Made by a program: the position numbers and the translations under genes. The notes beneath the pieces were generated by a model. It was not told the origin of the DNA. It saw only the letters and a program-made list of their open reading frames with translations, and made no database searches. From assembly GCF_001714725.1 (NCBI RefSeq), contig NZ_CP016447.1:4510860-4574859 (forward strand): a DNA stretch of 64,000 nt, in the 5' to 3' direction. This stretch comes from Acidovorax sp. RAC01 (lineage in GTDB: Bacteria; Pseudomonadota; Gammaproteobacteria; Burkholderiales; Burkholderiaceae_C). Of the stretch, positions 27,791 to 37,800 are shown piece after piece (within the stretch, counting starts at the first letter, position 1; the number at the start of each line of letters is the position of its first letter).

Positions 27791-28749
27791 GCGGCAGCGA
27801 CACCTTCCTCGGCCAGCAGAAAATCAGCGACTGCCTGCACCTGGTCCGGGGCGACCAGCGTGGGCGCATGGCCCACACCTTCAAACTCGACCAGCGTGGC
27901 CCGCGGCCCGCGGGCTGTCATGGCCTGTGCGGTCTGGCGCGAAAGCAGATCCGACTGCGCGCCGCGCAGCAACAGCGTGCGCGCGGCAATGTGGTCGTAC
28001 AGCTGCCACAGCGTGGCCTCGCCAGCCGCGGCAGCATCCTGCGTGAGCCCCCTGAACGGCACGGCGATGGCAGGGTCGTAATGCAGCGTGAAGCCGCCGC
28101 CCGCGGGCAGCTCGCGCACCATGGCGCGCGACAGTTCCAGCCACTGCTGCGGCGTGTGCGGGCCAAAACTGGTAGAGATGGCCCACATGGCATCTGCCGC
28201 CTGCTGCAGCGACGCAAACTGCACGCTCTGGCCCAGGTACAGGCCAATGCGCTGCAGCGCCTCCCACTGGATAACCGGGCCCACATCGTTGAGCACCATG
28301 CGGCGCACCGGCACGGGCAGCGGAAGGCCCGCCTGCCCCGCCACCGCCATGCCGATCAGCCCGCCCATGCTGGTGCCCACCCAGTCCAGGGTCTGTAGCG
28401 GCGTGGTGTGGTGCAGCTGCGCCAGCAACGCCAGCATGTCGGCCGCATATTGCGGGATCTGGTAGCCCGCAGGGTCGGCCAGCCAGTCGCTCTGGCCGCG
28501 GCCCACCACATCGGGGCAGATCACGCGCATGCGCGTGCTCAGCGCCCGCGCCAGCGTGTCGAAATCGCGTCCCTGCCGCGACAGCCCATGCACGCAAACC
28601 ACCACATGCGGATGGGCGGGATTGCCCGTGGCGTTCCACTCCCAGTAGGCCATGCGGTGCAGCCCCTCGGGCGCAGGCGCGCGGCCCGGTTGCACGGGCG
28701 CTGCGGCATTGCCGGGGCACAGTACGTAGTTCAGCGTAGGTTCATTCAT
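27787..28749 (-). CDS. Alpha/beta-fold hydrolase
   Basis: Esterase-like protein of 320 residues. The fold is shown by VVVCVHGLSRQGRDFD (oxyanion loop), the nucleophile elbow GTSMGG, an acid in LRGAQSDLL and the histidine in FEGVGHAPTL. The substrate is unknown. ATG 28749 begins MNEPTLNYVLCP; a longer upstream reading has no family similarity. The stop codon overlaps the relA start, so relA may be translated partly by coupling from this gene. Confidence 0.82.
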   Translation of the reverse strand: MNEPTLNYVLCPGNAAAPVQPGRAPAPEGLHRMAYWEWNATGNPAHPHVVVCVHGLSRQGRDFDTLARALSTRMRVICPDVVGRGQSDWLADPAGYQIPQYAADMLALLAQLHHTTPLQTLDWVGTSMGGLIGMAVAGQAGLPLPVPVRRMVLNDVGPVIQWEALQRIGLYLGQSVQFASLQQAADAMWAISTSFGPHTPQQWLELSRAMVRELPAGGGFTLHYDPAIAVPFRGLTQDAAAAGEATLWQLYDHIAARTLLLRGAQSDLLSRQTAQAMTARGPRATLVEFEGVGHAPTLVAPDQVQAVADFLLAEEGVAAA

Positions 28750-28978
28750 GGAGGCGAGATCCGGGAGCAGCGCTTGATAATGCGGTGGAAGGTCTGCAGG
28801 CCCGGGCCGCTTTTGCAACGGGGCCGTGGCGGGTGAGGCACCTGCTTCGAAACCCCGGTACGGCCCGCTTGCCCTGGCCGCGCCGCGTGGCTGCAGCGGC
28901 TCATCCGACGAGCCGCAGAGCGTGTGTTGATGCCGACCTTCCTTTGCGACGCATCCTAATTCATTCGGAGAAACTCTC

Positions 28979-29761
28979 ATGCTGAAAGGCAAAACTGCCC
29001 TCGTCACCGGATCCACCAGCGGCATTGGCCTGGGGATCGCCAAATCGCTCGCGAGCCAGGGCGCCAACATCATCCTCAACGGCTTCGGCGATGTGGAGGG
29101 CCCGCGGGCCGAGGTGCTGGCCGCCGGCCAGGCCGCGGGTGTCCAGGTGGCCTACCACGGGGCCGACATGAGCCGCGCTGCGGACATCGAGGACATGATG
29201 AAGTACAGCGCGGCGCAGTTTGGCCGCGTGGACATCCTGGTGAACAACGCCGGTATCCAGCATGTCGCCACAGTCGAGGATTTCCCGGTGGACCGCTGGG
29301 ACGCCGTGATCGCCATCAACCTCACCAGCGCGTTCCACACCTCGCGCCTGGCCCTGCCCGCCATGAAGGCTGCCAACTGGGGCCGCATCATCAACGTGGC
29401 GTCGGTGCACGGCCTGGTCGCCTCGGCCCAGAAATCGGCGTACGTGGCCGCCAAGCACGGACTGGTGGGGCTGACCAAGGTGACGGCCCTGGAAACCGCC
29501 ACCACGGGCGTCACCTGCAACGCGATTTGCCCCGGCTGGGTGCTCACGCCGCTGGTGCAAAAGCAGGTGGATGCCAAGGCCGCCGAGCTGGGCCTGTCGA
29601 ACGAGGACGCCAAGAAGCTGTTGCTGGGCGAGAAAGAACCGTCAATGCAGTTCACCACACCCGCCGAGCTCGGCGAGCTGGCCGTGTTCTTCTGCTCGCC
29701 CGCCGCCAACAACGTGCGCGGCGTGGCCTGGAACATGGACGGCGGCTGGGCTGCGCAGTAA
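28979..29761 (+). CDS. bdhA: 3-hydroxybutyrate dehydrogenase (SDR)
   Basis: Oxidises D-3-hydroxybutyrate from PHB breakdown to acetoacetate; 260 residues. It has the SDR marks TGSTSGIG (nucleotide binding), NNAG, the serine in VASVHGLV and YVAAKHG, plus the C-terminal PGWVLTPLVQKQV segment typical of hydroxybutyrate dehydrogenases. The end WNMDGGWAAQ is also family-like. GGAGAAA lies 6-7 nt before the ATG. Together with phaR it fits an organism that stores PHB. Confidence 0.92.
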   Translation: MLKGKTALVTGSTSGIGLGIAKSLASQGANIILNGFGDVEGPRAEVLAAGQAAGVQVAYHGADMSRAADIEDMMKYSAAQFGRVDILVNNAGIQHVATVEDFPVDRWDAVIAINLTSAFHTSRLALPAMKAANWGRIINVASVHGLVASAQKSAYVAAKHGLVGLTKVTALETATTGVTCNAICPGWVLTPLVQKQVDAKAAELGLSNEDAKKLLLGEKEPSMQFTTPAELGELAVFFCSPAANNVRGVAWNMDGGWAAQ

Positions 29762-29892
29762 TGGCACTGCGCGCGGTCGGGTCCGGATTCCGGGGCCTCG
29801 GCCGGGCCCGCGAGCCCCGTGGGCCCTCGGGGCAGCTCGGCGCATGATTGGCCCTTTCTGGGGACCTTGCAGCGGTCAAACGCGCCCAGCGC

Positions 29893-29960
29893 CAATTGCT
29901 ATTAACTAAATAGCAAATAAGGCAATAAATACGCGCCCTACGGTCCGTTTTGGCTCAAAA
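29893..29960 (+). repeat. Dispersed palindromic repeat, copy 5
   Basis: AATTGCTATTAACTAAATAGC opens the element (near-palindrome), followed by the tail with ACGGTCCGTTTTGGCTCAAAAA-like sequence in outline. It lies between bdhA and the SIMPL gene. Confidence 0.7.
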
Positions 29961-29996
29961 AACGCGTTCACTGCCCCCCGCGAGCCCGTCCCCCGG

Positions 29997-30716
29997 TCAG
30001 CGCATCTGCACCGATCCCGACACGTTCACGATCACCTGCGCCTTGCCTGCCTCTACCGGCATGGGCGCATCGGCAGCCATCGAACTTGTTTTCGCTTCCG
30101 CCGCCATCATCCGCGGACGCGGGCCGGGGTTCATCTCGTTGCTGTTGACGGCCACCTCGCGCAGGCTGTAGCCGCTGAAGCCAAAGCCCTTGGCCAGCTC
30201 GGCTGCACGCGCCTTGAACTGCTCGATGGCCTGGGTCTGGGCTTCACCCTCGACCTTGGCACGGGCCTCGCGCGACAGACCGAACGAGACCTGGCTGATC
30301 GCCATGGTGGACATCTTGGCGGCGGTGGCGGTGATGCGCGAAAAGTCCCGCCCTTCGAGCACCAGCTCGGCCCGGCCCTGCCAGCCGTTGATCTTGCCGT
30401 CCTTGCCGTAGCGCGGGTACAGGCCAAAGGGCCCTGTGCGCACATCGAGCTGGCCCAGCTGCGCGCTGCGCTTGGCCTCGGCCAGTGCCGCGTCAAGCGC
30501 CTGGCGCAGCTGGCTCTGCACGCCTGCGGCCTCGGGGCCCTCCTTGCTGGTGCTCAGGTTCAGCACCAGCAGATCCTGCTGCACCTCCACCGTGCCGGAG
30601 GCCGACAGCTGCACCACGTTGCGCACCTCGGAGGGCGGCGGATTCTGGGCAAATACCCCGCCAGCGCAAGCCATGATTGCACTGAATGCTATCAATTTTG
30701 AGTATTTTTTCTTCAC
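29997..30716 (-). CDS. SIMPL domain-containing periplasmic protein (DUF541)
   Basis: Exported protein of 239 residues. The N-terminal signal KKKYSKLIAFSAIMACAGG ends near VFAQ, then a SIMPL/DUF541 domain follows (VVQLSASGTVEVQQDLLVL, GRAELVLEGRD, VSFGLSREAR, FGFSGYSLREVAV). Family members are cell-envelope proteins of unclear role, some linked to oxidative stress. Translation starts at GTG 30716 with GAGGAG upstream. The signal-peptide DNA resembles the dispersed repeat (see the separate entry). It is divergent from the ompR-like gene. Confidence 0.85.
   Translation of the reverse strand: MKKKYSKLIAFSAIMACAGGVFAQNPPPSEVRNVVQLSASGTVEVQQDLLVLNLSTSKEGPEAAGVQSQLRQALDAALAEAKRSAQLGQLDVRTGPFGLYPRYGKDGKINGWQGRAELVLEGRDFSRITATAAKMSTMAISQVSFGLSREARAKVEGEAQTQAIEQFKARAAELAKGFGFSGYSLREVAVNSNEMNPGPRPRMMAAEAKTSSMAADAPMPVEAGKAQVIVNVSGSVQMR
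30665..30712 (-). repeat. Possible diverged copy of the dispersed repeat within the SIMPL signal peptide
   Basis: AAAATTGATAGC followed by GTGC, then GCTTGCGCTG and GGGGTATTT, aligns in order with the copy inside earP. It is read as the hydrophobic core of the signal peptide. Similarity beyond the first 11 identical bases is only partial. Confidence 0.35.
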
Positions 30717-30836
30717 AGAAGATCTCCTCGGTCAATAAGGGCCACGCCCCGTGGCAGGCCCGCTAACGCACCTTAACCGCAGTGCGCCGCGCCCGCGAAA
30801 AAGCGGGCATTCACATCCTGCGCGATGGGGCAAAAC

Positions 30837-30912
30837 TTGTAACAGTTGGTCAAACCCGGCGGCAAAAGCCGAACTTCCCGGCGTCAAGTGGTCAGAATTG
30901 GCTCTGTTACAA
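30837..30912. promoter_or_regulatory. Inverted pair TTGTAACAG ... CTGTTACAA upstream of the response regulator
   Basis: A perfect 9-bp inverted repeat (30837-30845 and 30904-30912) flanks about 58 bp in the intergenic region just before the response regulator start. TGTAACA resembles half-sites of OmpR-type boxes. Autoregulation is an inference. Confidence 0.4.
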
Positions 30913-30930
30913 ATTGGACTCAGGATACCC

Positions 30931-31662
30931 ATGGCCACAACAACCAATCGCACCGACAAGGTTCTGGTAGTCGACGACGATGCGCGAATTCGCGACCTGC
31001 TGCGCCGCTACCTGACGCAGGAAGGCTTTGAAGTGATGGTCGCCGAAGACGGCAAGGCCCTGAACCGCCTGCTGCTGCGCGAGACGGTTGACATCATCGT
31101 GCTCGACCTGATGATGCCGGGCGAAGACGGGCTGTCGATCTGCCGCCGCCTGCGTGCCGCCAACGACCGCACCCCCATCATCATGCTGACCGCCAAGGGC
31201 GAGGACGTGGACCGCATCGTGGGCCTGGAAGTGGGTGCCGATGACTACCTGGGCAAGCCCTTCAACCCGCGCGAACTGCTGGCCCGCATCCACGCCGTGT
31301 TGCGCCGCCGCCCCGCGCAAGAGGCGCCCGGCGCCCCGTCGGGCGAGAACGAGGTCGTCACGTTCGGTCCGTTCACGTTTGACCTGGGCACGCGCGCACT
31401 TCAGCGCAACGGCGAAGAGCTGCCCCTGACCACCGGCGAATTCGCCATGCTCAAGGCGCTGGTGCGCCACCCGCGCCAGCCCCTGTCGCGCGAAAAGCTG
31501 GCCCTGCTGGCACGCGGCCGCGAATTCGAGCCCTTTGACCGCAGCCTGGACGTGCAGGTGTCGCGCCTGCGCAAGCTGGTCGAGGTCGATGCGGCAGCGC
31601 CCCGCTACATCCAGACGGTGTGGGGCGTGGGCTATGTCTTCGTGCCGGACGGCACGAGCTGA
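30931..31662 (+). CDS. ompR: OmpR-family response regulator
   Basis: Two-component regulator of 243 residues. The receiver domain has DDD at 15-17, the phosphoacceptor D59 in LDLMMPGEDG and K109 in LGKPFNPREL. The C-terminal winged-helix domain (FTFDLGTRALQ, TTGEFAMLKALVRHP, SLDVQVSRLRKLVE, IQTVWGVGYVFVPDG) is OmpR-like. The histidine kinase gene starts 11 bp downstream, forming an operon. The stimulus is unknown; in E. coli OmpR/EnvZ responds to osmolarity. An inverted repeat upstream may be an autoregulatory site. Confidence 0.9.
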   Translation: MATTTNRTDKVLVVDDDARIRDLLRRYLTQEGFEVMVAEDGKALNRLLLRETVDIIVLDLMMPGEDGLSICRRLRAANDRTPIIMLTAKGEDVDRIVGLEVGADDYLGKPFNPRELLARIHAVLRRRPAQEAPGAPSGENEVVTFGPFTFDLGTRALQRNGEELPLTTGEFAMLKALVRHPRQPLSREKLALLARGREFEPFDRSLDVQVSRLRKLVEVDAAAPRYIQTVWGVGYVFVPDGTS

Positions 31663-31673
31663 GCCCCCGCTCG

Positions 31674-33212
31674 ATGACCAAACCTGCTGCGAACACCCGG
31701 CCAGACAGCGGTCTGGCCGGTGACGACGCGCCAGACAGCTCCGAGGTCACCAGCCCCGCGCCGCTTGAATCACTGCGCGCTGCGCGCGAGCAGCGCGCCC
31801 GGGTCGGGCTGAACCTTTTCTGGCGAACCTTTTTTCTGCTGGCACTGCTGCTGGTCGGCAGCATTCTGGCGTGGCTGCAGACCCTGCGCGCGCTGGAGTT
31901 TGAGCCCCGTACGCTGCACACCGCGCAGCAGATTGCATCGCTGGTCAACCTGAGCCGCGCCGCGCTGGTCCACTCGGACGCCATCGCCCGGGTGTCCCTT
32001 ATCAAGACCATGGCCGACCAGGAAGGCGTGCGCATTCTTCCGCGCGAGCCCCAGGACAGCTTTCAGCTGCTGGACAACACCGCGCTGGGCAACCGCCTCA
32101 CCGACGAACTCACGCTGCGCCTGGGGCCCGACACCATCGTGGCGCAGAGCGTCAATGGCGAAAACGGCCTGTGGGTGGGCTTCAACATCAATGGCGACCC
32201 CAACTGGCTGCTGATGGACCGCTCGCGCTTCAGCCCCGCGGGGGGCCGTACCTGGCTGATCTGGCTGGTGACGGCGGCCGCGCTGTCGCTGGCAGGGGCG
32301 GCGGCCATTGCGCGGCTGATCAACCGGCCGCTCAAGCAGCTGTCGTATGCGGCCAATCGCGTCAAGGACGGCGACTTTGCGGCCAGCCACCTCGATGAGG
32401 AAGTCGTCACCAGCGAGATCCGCGAGGTGAACATCGGCTTTAACCGCATGGCGCAAAAACTCGCCAAGCTCGAGCAAGACCGCGCCGTGATGCTGGCCGG
32501 CATTTCGCATGACCTGCGCACGCCCCTGGCCCGCCTGCGGCTGGAAACCGAGATGAGCGTGAACGACGAGGTGGCACGCGAACACATGGTGGCCGACATC
32601 GTGCAGCTCGACGCCACCATCGACAAGTTCCTCGACTACGCGCGGCCCGACCATGTCACGCTCACGCCCGTCAACCTGCACGCCGTGATCTCGTCGTGCG
32701 TGTACGCCGTGCAGGACCACCGCGAGCTGCTCATCACCATGTCGGTGCCCGAAGAACTCAATGTGCTGGCCGACGAGATCGAGCTGGCGCGGGTCATCTC
32801 CAACCTGCTGGAAAACGCGCGGCGCTACGGCAAGACCGAGGCCACGGGCATTGCCCACGTCGACATTGCCGCCAAGGGGCGCGAGAACTGGGTGCTGATC
32901 AAGCTGCGCGACCATGGCATCGGCGTGCCGCCCGAGCAGCTGTCCAACCTGACCAAGCCGTTTTTCCGCGGGGACTCGGCCCGCACGGCCGCTGCAGGCG
33001 CGGGGCTGGGGCTGTCGATCGTGGACAAGACAGTGCAGCGCATGGGCGGCATCTTTGCGCTGGCCAACTCCAGCACCGGTGGGCTGGTGGCGCACCTGCA
33101 GCTGCAGCGCGCCACGTCGCTGGCCGACGGGCAGGACCCCAAGCAGCGGCTGATGCGCCCCTCGGTCAAGCGCAAGCTGCCGCAGCGCCGCGCCAGCGAC
33201 GCCGTGACATGA
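31674..33212 (+). CDS. envZ: EnvZ-like sensor histidine kinase
   Basis: Inner-membrane sensor of 512 residues, partner of the preceding regulator. After an unusual Pro/Asp/Ser-rich cytosolic start there is a first membrane segment (FFLLALLLVGSILAWL), a periplasmic domain, a second segment (LIWLVTAAALSLAGAAAIA), a HAMP domain, the H box AGISHDLRTPLARLRL with His279, the N box NLLENARRYG, and G boxes DHGIGVPPEQ and GAGLGLSIVD. The C-terminal tail of about 30 residues is basic. ATG 31674 is preferred. Confidence 0.9.
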   Translation: MTKPAANTRPDSGLAGDDAPDSSEVTSPAPLESLRAAREQRARVGLNLFWRTFFLLALLLVGSILAWLQTLRALEFEPRTLHTAQQIASLVNLSRAALVHSDAIARVSLIKTMADQEGVRILPREPQDSFQLLDNTALGNRLTDELTLRLGPDTIVAQSVNGENGLWVGFNINGDPNWLLMDRSRFSPAGGRTWLIWLVTAAALSLAGAAAIARLINRPLKQLSYAANRVKDGDFAASHLDEEVVTSEIREVNIGFNRMAQKLAKLEQDRAVMLAGISHDLRTPLARLRLETEMSVNDEVAREHMVADIVQLDATIDKFLDYARPDHVTLTPVNLHAVISSCVYAVQDHRELLITMSVPEELNVLADEIELARVISNLLENARRYGKTEATGIAHVDIAAKGRENWVLIKLRDHGIGVPPEQLSNLTKPFFRGDSARTAAAGAGLGLSIVDKTVQRMGGIFALANSSTGGLVAHLQLQRATSLADGQDPKQRLMRPSVKRKLPQRRASDAVT

Positions 33213-33258
33213 CCTGACCGGGCCTGGCACGCCGCAGTGCCGGGCCCCGCGGCGCACG

Positions 33259-33738
33259 TCAGGCGGTAAAGATCAGCGCTGCGGCGCGCGCCTCCATGGC
33301 CAGTCCCTGGCCCACCGGCCCCAGCCGCTCGGCTGTCTTGGCCTTCACGTTGACCTGCGACACGGTCACGCCCACGGCCCGGGCAATCACCGTGCACATG
33401 GCCGGGATGTGGCTGGCCAGGCGCGGCGCCTGGGCCACCACCGTGCTGTCGATGTTGCCGATCTCAAAGCCCGCCGCCCGCACGCGCCGCGCGGCCTCGG
33501 CCAGCAGCACGGCCGAATCGGCGCCGCGAAACGCGGCGTCGGTGTCCGGAAAATGCCGCCCGATGTCGCCCAGCCCGGCTGCGCCCAGCAGCGCGTCGGT
33601 GATGGCGTGCAGCAGTACATCGGCATCCGAGTGGCCGAGCAGCCCGCTCGAATGGGGAATCTCCACCCCGCCGATGACGAGCCTGCGCCCGGGCACCAGC
33701 GCATGGACGTCCCAGCCTTCACCGATCCTGAAATTCAT
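33259..33738 (-). CDS. ispF: 2-C-methyl-D-erythritol 2,4-cyclodiphosphate synthase
   Basis: Fifth step of the MEP isoprenoid pathway; 159 residues, normal length. Zinc ligands are visible in GEGWDVHAL (D10, H12) and [12 protein letters not shown], and the C-terminal [15 protein letters not shown] is family-typical. ispD lies 83 bp upstream on the same strand, so the two probably form an operon, as often found. Confidence 0.96.
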   Translation of the reverse strand: MNFRIGEGWDVHALVPGRRLVIGGVEIPHSSGLLGHSDADVLLHAITDALLGAAGLGDIGRHFPDTDAAFRGADSAVLLAEAARRVRAAGFEIGNIDSTVVAQAPRLASHIPAMCTVIARAVGVTVSQVNVKAKTAERLGPVGQGLAMEARAAALIFTA

Positions 33739-33821
33739 GGGTTGTTGCCTTCAGCAATTGCGGCACGCCGTGCGGCCGTGTTGTGTGTGGGAGGGGCGCC
33801 AGGTGCAAGCGCACCGGGCTG

Positions 33822-34736
33822 TCAAAAAAGGGCCTTGCGCTCCATGGCATCGCCCGCGTGGCCCCGTTCGCCGCCAAAGCGCTCCAGGGTGGTGCCATGC
33901 GACCGGGCCGCGAGCACGGCCGAGGCCAGGGCAAAGTCGTCCGGGTAGGTCACCTTGAAGTTCTGTGCGCCACCGGGCACAAGGCGCGGGTGCAGGCCCA
34001 TGGCCTCCATCGCGCCCGCTTCATCGGTCACGTTGGATCCCACCTTGGCAATCGCATCCATCAGCGGGCCGATGCGAAACATCTGCGGCGTCTGTGCCAG
34101 CCACTTGTCGCTGCGGTCTACCGTGGCAGACACGCGGACGCCGCCGGGGCCGTCGGTCGATGTCTTGAGGGTGTCGGCCAGCTTGTGCGCCAGCAGCCCG
34201 CCCACGGTGTCGCCAGCGCACTGGTCGATCAGGGTGTCGATCTGCGCGGTGGTCACCAGGCAGCGCGCTGCATCGTGCACCAGCACCCAGTCGTCGGGCT
34301 GAGCGCCGCGGTCCGCCAGGGCACGCAGGCCGCCCAGCACGGTGTCGGCGCGGGTTGCGCCACCGCATTCCACTGCAAACCAGGCGGGGTGGGGGTAGGC
34401 GTCCAGAAACCGGTCGCCGGGCGCCACGGCCACCAGCGTGCCCAGCAGCCGACCCACGCCAGCAAACGCCGCCAGCGTGTGCAGCACCATCGGGCTACCG
34501 GCGACCGGGTGGTATTGCTTGGGCAACGGGGGCGGCAACGCTGCCGACAATTCGGGGGCAGATGCCGCAAAGGCTGCCGTCAACGTGACGCCCGCATGAG
34601 AGCCACCTGTGCACTGCGCTGCAGGCTGCCCCGCCGCAATCGCGCGCGAGCCCGTACCGGCACAGGGCACGAGGGCCCAGAAACGGCCCTGGGCCGACAG
34701 GGGCGCAGGGGCAGGTTGCAGCAAGGGAGCAGTCAT
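33822..34736 (-). CDS. ispD: 2-C-methyl-D-erythritol 4-phosphate cytidylyltransferase with an active-site-loop insertion
   Basis: Third step of the MEP pathway; 304 residues against about 236 in E. coli. The CTP-binding segment ALVPCAGTGSRA and LPKQYHPVAGSPMVLHTL are both present but separated by about 35 extra Ala/Gly/Pro-rich residues, so the conserved Arg31 and Lys73, normally seven residues apart, are 42 apart. The rest (VLVHDAARCLV, TVDRSDKWLAQTPQMF, VTYPDDFALA) is normal, and there is a 25-residue C-terminal extension. It is divergent from mfd by 99 bp. The intact frame and conserved remainder argue for a working enzyme. Confidence 0.92.
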   Translation of the reverse strand: MTAPLLQPAPAPLSAQGRFWALVPCAGTGSRAIAAGQPAAQCTGGSHAGVTLTAAFAASAPELSAALPPPLPKQYHPVAGSPMVLHTLAAFAGVGRLLGTLVAVAPGDRFLDAYPHPAWFAVECGGATRADTVLGGLRALADRGAQPDDWVLVHDAARCLVTTAQIDTLIDQCAGDTVGGLLAHKLADTLKTSTDGPGGVRVSATVDRSDKWLAQTPQMFRIGPLMDAIAKVGSNVTDEAGAMEAMGLHPRLVPGGAQNFKVTYPDDFALASAVLAARSHGTTLERFGGERGHAGDAMERKALF

Positions 34737-34835
34737 GGAGCGCTCATTCTAGAATCTCCGGCTGCCCTCCCCATCCGGCCCGTGCGCGTCTTGCGCCCCG
34801 GGGGATGCGGCGGGCCCACTGACGCCACCGTCCGC

Positions 34836-37800
34836 ATGGAACTGCCCAAACTCTCCCCCGGAAAACGCTTCACCCTGCCCCGCCCCGTGGGCAGCGCCGA
34901 TTCTCTGCTGCTGGCCCGCCTGGCCGAGCGTGACAAGGCTGCAGGCCGCACCACCGCCATCGTCACGGCCGACGCGACCGATGCGCAGCGCCTCATCGAC
35001 GAGATGGCGTTTTTTGCGCCCGGCCTGCGCTGCGCGCTGTTCCCCGACTGGGAAACGCTTCCGTACGACACGTTCTCGCCGCACCAGGACCTGATCAGCG
35101 AGCGCCTGGCCACCCTGTGGCGCATCAGCCAGAAGGACAAGGACACGGGGGCCGATGTGGTCATCGTGCCGGCCACCACGGCGCTCTACCGGCTGGCACC
35201 GCCTTCATTTTTGGCAGGCTACACCTTTCACTTCAAGGTCAAGCAAAAGCTCGACGAAGCGAAGTTCAAGGCCCAGCTCACGCTCGCGGGCTACAGCCAT
35301 GTGTCGCAGGTGGTGAGCCCCGGCGAATACGCGGTGCGCGGCGGGCTGATCGACCTGTTCCCCATGGGCTCGCTGGTGCCGTACCGGGTGGACCTGTTCG
35401 ACGACGAGATCGACAGCATTCGCACGTTCGACCCCGACAGCCAGCGCAGCCTGTACCCCGTACCCGAGGTGCGCCTGCTGCCCGGGCGCGAGTTCCCCAT
35501 GGACGACGAGGCGCGCGCCAAATTCCGCAGCCGCTGGCGCGAGATGCTGGAGGGCGACCCGACCAAGAGCCGCATCTACAAGGACATGGGCGCGGGCGTG
35601 GCCACGGCGGGCATCGAGTACTACCTGCCCCTGTTCTTTGACGAAACCGCCACCGTGTTCGACTACCTGGGCGCCGAAGCCACGGTGGTGCTGCATGGCG
35701 ATCTGGAACCAGCCTTCCAGCGCTTCTGGCAAGACACCAAAGACCGCTTCCGCCTGGTGCAGGGCGATCCGGAGCGACCCGCCCTGCCGCCCGAAGCGCT
35801 GTTCCTGTCCATTGACCAGTTCTACACCCGAGCCAACCACCACGCACAGTTGTCGCTGCGCCCTGGCGTGGCGGATGTGGACGACAACCCGCACTTCCAG
35901 AAGCTGGGCGATTTGTCGGTGGTGCGCGGTGCCGAAGACCCGCTGGCGCGGCTGCAAGCGCACATCCGCAACACGCAGCACCGCGTGCTGCTGCTGGCCG
36001 AAAGCGATGGCCGACGCGAAAGCCTGCTCGACTTTCTGCGCGCCTCGCAGCTCAACCCGCCCGCGTTTGATTCGCTGGCCGAGTTCCAGGGCGACACGGC
36101 CGAAAAGGTCGGCATCGCCACCGCGGGCCTCACTGTGGGCTTCAGCTGGATCGAAGACGGCATCGACTTCGTGACCGAGACCGAGCTGTTTGCCGCCGGC
36201 CCCACCACGCGCCGCCGCAAGAAGCAGGAGCAGGTGAGTGATGTCGAGGCGCTGATCAAGGACCTGGCCGAACTCAACGTGGGCGACCCGGTGGTGCACA
36301 GCCAGCACGGCATTGGCCGCTACCGGGGCCTCGTCAACATGGACGTGGGCAACAAGAACCCCGACGGCACGCCCGCCATGCAGGAGTTTTTGCACCTGGA
36401 GTACGCCGACAAGGCCGTGCTGTATGTGCCCGTGAGCCAGCTGCAGCTGATCAGCCGCTACACCGGCGTGAGCGCCGACGAGGCGCCGCTGCACAAGCTG
36501 GGCAGCGGCCAGTGGGAAAAAGCCAAGCGCAAGGCAGCCGAGCAGGTGCGCGACAGCGCGGCCGAGCTGCTCAACATCTATGCCCGCCGGGCGGCGCGTG
36601 AGGGCCATGCCTTCCGCTACAGCCCGCAGGACTACGAGACCTTTGCCAACGACTTCGGCTTTGAAGAAACCGCCGACCAGAACGCCGCTATCCACGCGGT
36701 GATCCAGGACATGATCAGCCCCCGCCCGATGGACCGGCTGGTCTGCGGCGACGTGGGCTTTGGCAAGACCGAGGTCGCCCTGCGCGCCGCCTTCGTGGCC
36801 GTGACAGGCGGCAAGCAGGTGGCCTTCCTCGCGCCCACGACCCTGCTGGCCGAGCAGCACTACCAGACGCTGGTGGACCGCTTCAGCAAATGGCCGGTGA
36901 AGATTGCCGAGGTCTCGCGTTTTCGCTCGGGCAAGGAGATCACCGCCGCCATCAAGGGCATTGGCGACGGCACGGTGGACATCGTGGTCGGCACGCACAA
37001 GCTGCTTTCCGAATCCACCAAGTTCCACAACCTGGGCCTCCTGATCATCGACGAGGAGCACCGCTTTGGCGTGCGCCACAAGGAGCAGATGAAGGCCCTG
37101 CGCGCCGAGGTGGACGTGCTGACGCTGACGGCCACACCCATCCCGCGCACGCTGGGCATGGCACTCGAAGGCCTGCGCGACCTGTCGGTCATCGCCACCG
37201 CGCCGCAGCGGCGCCTGGCCATCAAGACCTTTGTGCGCAACGAGGGCACGGGCGTGATCCGCGAGGCGGTGCTGCGCGAATTGAAGCGCGGCGGGCAGTG
37301 CTACTTTTTGCACAACGAGGTGGAGACCATCGAAAACCGCCGCCAGAAGCTCGAAGAGATACTGCCCGAGGCGCGCATCGCCGTGGCCCACGGCCAGATG
37401 CCCGAGCGTGAGCTGGAGCGCGTGATGCGCGACTTCGTGGCCCAGCGCTACAACATCCTGCTGTGCTCGACCATCATCGAGACCGGCATCGACGTGCCCA
37501 CCGCCAACACCATCATCATGAGCCGCGCCGACAAGTTCGGCCTGGCCCAGCTGCACCAGCTGCGCGGACGGGTGGGCCGTAGCCACCACCAGGCGTATGC
37601 CTACCTGATGGTGCCCGACACCGAAGGGCTGACCAAGCAGGCGCAGCAGCGGCTTGATGCCATCCAGGCGATGGAAGAACTGGGCAGCGGCTTCTACCTG
37701 GCCATGCACGACCTGGAGATCCGCGGCGCGGGCGAGGTACTGGGTGAGAACCAGAGCGGCAACATGCTGGAGGTGGGCTTCCAGCTGTACAACGAGATGC

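Noticed and set aside
25907..28081. A 724-codon open frame antisense to relA
   Set aside because: Composition is typical of antisense frames (Gly, His, Leu, Gln, Arg), and relA is intact on the other strand.
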